From Patella vulgata (lineage: Eukaryota > Mollusca > Gastropoda > Patellidae), in the NCBI RefSeq assembly GCF_932274485.2, contig NC_065879.2, forward strand, positions 20,448,591 to 20,512,590: a DNA stretch of 64,000 nt, read 5' to 3'. The notes beneath the pieces were generated by a model. The model was not told where the DNA came from and did no database searches. It saw only the letters and a list, made by a program, of their open reading frames with translations. Positions 62,850 to 64,000 of the stretch are shown here, piece after piece (the stretch's first letter is position 1; each line of letters starts with the position of its first letter). The position numbers and the translations under genes are program-made.

Positions 62850-63189
62850 AAACCAGTTGATTCTGATTGCGCAATCGAGGTTAATTTACCTCGTAACATT
62901 ATTTCTTAGAAACTAACAAAGCTTATTTCAGTTAAATCCAGAGACGTCTGGCAACATCGACGCATATTGAATATCTCCTGAAATATCTCTGATTATATTC
63001 CGAAAATAGTTCATAGTTAATTTGCACATATTTGGTAGAACTAATCAATAAATAGTCCATAGTTAATTTGGATTCATCAGGTAGAACTGTAGCCGCACTC
63101 CAAAACACACCTAATAATATGGTTACTAAAGTATGAGACTGAATCTTGTCGTTCTGATATTAATGTGTTAACTACCTGAACAGTTTAAT
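62848..63189. other. Intergenic, no feature recognised
   Basis: ATAGTTCATAGTTAATTTGC and ATAGTCCATAGTTAATTTGG form a short direct repeat at about 63007-63080. Confidence 0.4.
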
Positions 63190-63397
63190 AACACAATTCA
63201 ATATTTAGACCCATTCCTTATCTCGCCCTGGGGCTGATGCGAGTCTCTATCTATCTAGCCTGTCGTCTCGGGGCCCTGCTTTCAAATGGTTTCCACCGTG
63301 GCGAAAAATGTATTCTGTCCATCTGATTAATTCAGTCAGCTGCTAACTACGTAACTAGATCCATCTGGGAAATATTTTAATATAACAATTATATTTG

Positions 63398-63438
<41 letters not shown>
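63190..63438 (+). repeat. Dispersed repeat N with (GA)n end
   Basis: CCTGCTTTCAAATGGTTTCC, TTCTGTCCATCTGATTAATT, ACGTAACTAGATCCATCTGG GAAATAT, then GA repeats at 63401-63438; related to 33170-33423. Confidence 0.7.
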
Positions 63439-63441
<3 letters not shown>

Positions 63442-63762
63442 ATGTCCATTCAACACAAACTATATGAAATTTTGGGTTGAACGTAGGTACAATTTGATTT
63501 CATTTATGATCATTATTATATAACATACAGTTAACATAATGTAACTAACTACATTATGTAAGAGCTAAATCTGTCAATTGAATGTCTTTATTTTAGCTAC
63601 AAATGTTATATTTAATTAGGCATTAATTATTAACATGACAGGTTCATAATCAAATCTCTAGATCGTCGGGCGGCAAAGATTCAAATAGATAAGAACACCC
63701 GCGAGATTAAAATATTTAACGATGCACTGAATAATCGAGACCTAGTCTTGCTTGTCAAGTGG
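63439..63762. other. Intergenic; SINE B and MITE F scraps
   Basis: TTAATGTCCATTCAACACAA ACT right after the GA tract is a SINE B end. ACATTATGTAAGAGCTAAAT CTG at 63553 is a family F end. Confidence 0.5.
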
Positions 63763-63948
63763 AGAGAGAGCAATGGGGTTTAACGTCTACTCGACAAAAA
63801 CCAGGTCATTTCAGGTCTAACATATGGTTCAATTTTATTTCAATCATTCGCTTGCGCGTAGGGCTCTTTAGCAATGAGAGGAAACCGGAGGACCCACGAG
63901 GTTGGACAGCTGACCCTACTCCTTGTCACGTACAAGCGGGGAATCTGA
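63763..63948 (-). mobile_element. SINE B, head lost
   Basis: GAGAGAGAGCAATGGGGTTT AACG, AATTTTATTTCAATCATTCG, GAGGTTGGACAGCTGACCC, CACGTACAAGCGGGGAATC. Confidence 0.85.
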
Positions 63949-64000
63949 TAGTCAAGTACCGTTGCTACGATAATAAATAGGCAATCTACCCTACACATGC

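Noticed and set aside
1-64000. Retroviral, LTR or other virus-like elements and LINE reverse transcriptase
   Set aside because: No reverse transcriptase, integrase, capsid or envelope-like frames and no paired long terminal repeats were recognised.

Overview
This is animal nuclear DNA, most likely from a mollusc and plausibly a gastropod. The evidence is AT-rich sequence, small exons with canonical GT-AG introns, and a dense load of tRNA-derived SINEs. One SINE family carries the V-SINE type central domain known in molluscs (RUDI-like). I see no bacterial, viral or LTR-element genes.

Layout. (1) 48-24417, + strand: the 3' part (24 exons, about 1,424 residues) of one large gene. It encodes cadherin repeats, then a VWDE-type region (N-terminal module, von Willebrand D domain), furin-like basic sites, an EGF/Cys-rich stretch, one transmembrane helix and a short tail. 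The 5' end lies outside the window. (2) About 27325-36824, +: a four-coding-exon gene for a 1,024-residue protein with a coiled-coil N-terminus, an Asp/Ala low-complexity tract and repeated Arg-x-x-Ser motifs. I do not recognise it. (3) 48943-52383, +: a three-exon gene for a 117-residue single-pass membrane protein with a signal peptide and almost no ectodomain. The rest (38-48.9 kb, 52.4-64 kb and the introns) is repeats and unassigned sequence. The three genes show no obvious functional link beyond two being membrane proteins.

Repeat landscape. SINE family A (tRNA head, conserved body with GGTCCCGTGTACAC, tail CGTTAAACCCC then TTTCA repeats) has about 30 copies. SINE family B (tRNA-Ser/Leu-like head, V-type domain, tail CGTTAAACCCC then CT repeats) has about 17, and three sit inside A copies. 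Several unrelated MITE families all have TTAA target duplications and AG...CT ends. A further MITE family has 10-bp duplications (Mutator-like).

The most unusual signal is in gene 1. Several introns hold minisatellites that look as if they grew from the gene's own exon-intron junctions: exon 17 has about four upstream copies of its 3' splice site plus first codons, exon 15 coding sequence is repeated in the preceding intron, exon 13's donor region appears to seed a 30-bp array, and exon 4's acceptor lies in an AT array. In addition, the tails of SINE A copies form the pyrimidine tracts in front of two homologous cadherin exons.

All exon calls come from reading splice sites, frame and phase by eye. 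No search or alignment software was available.
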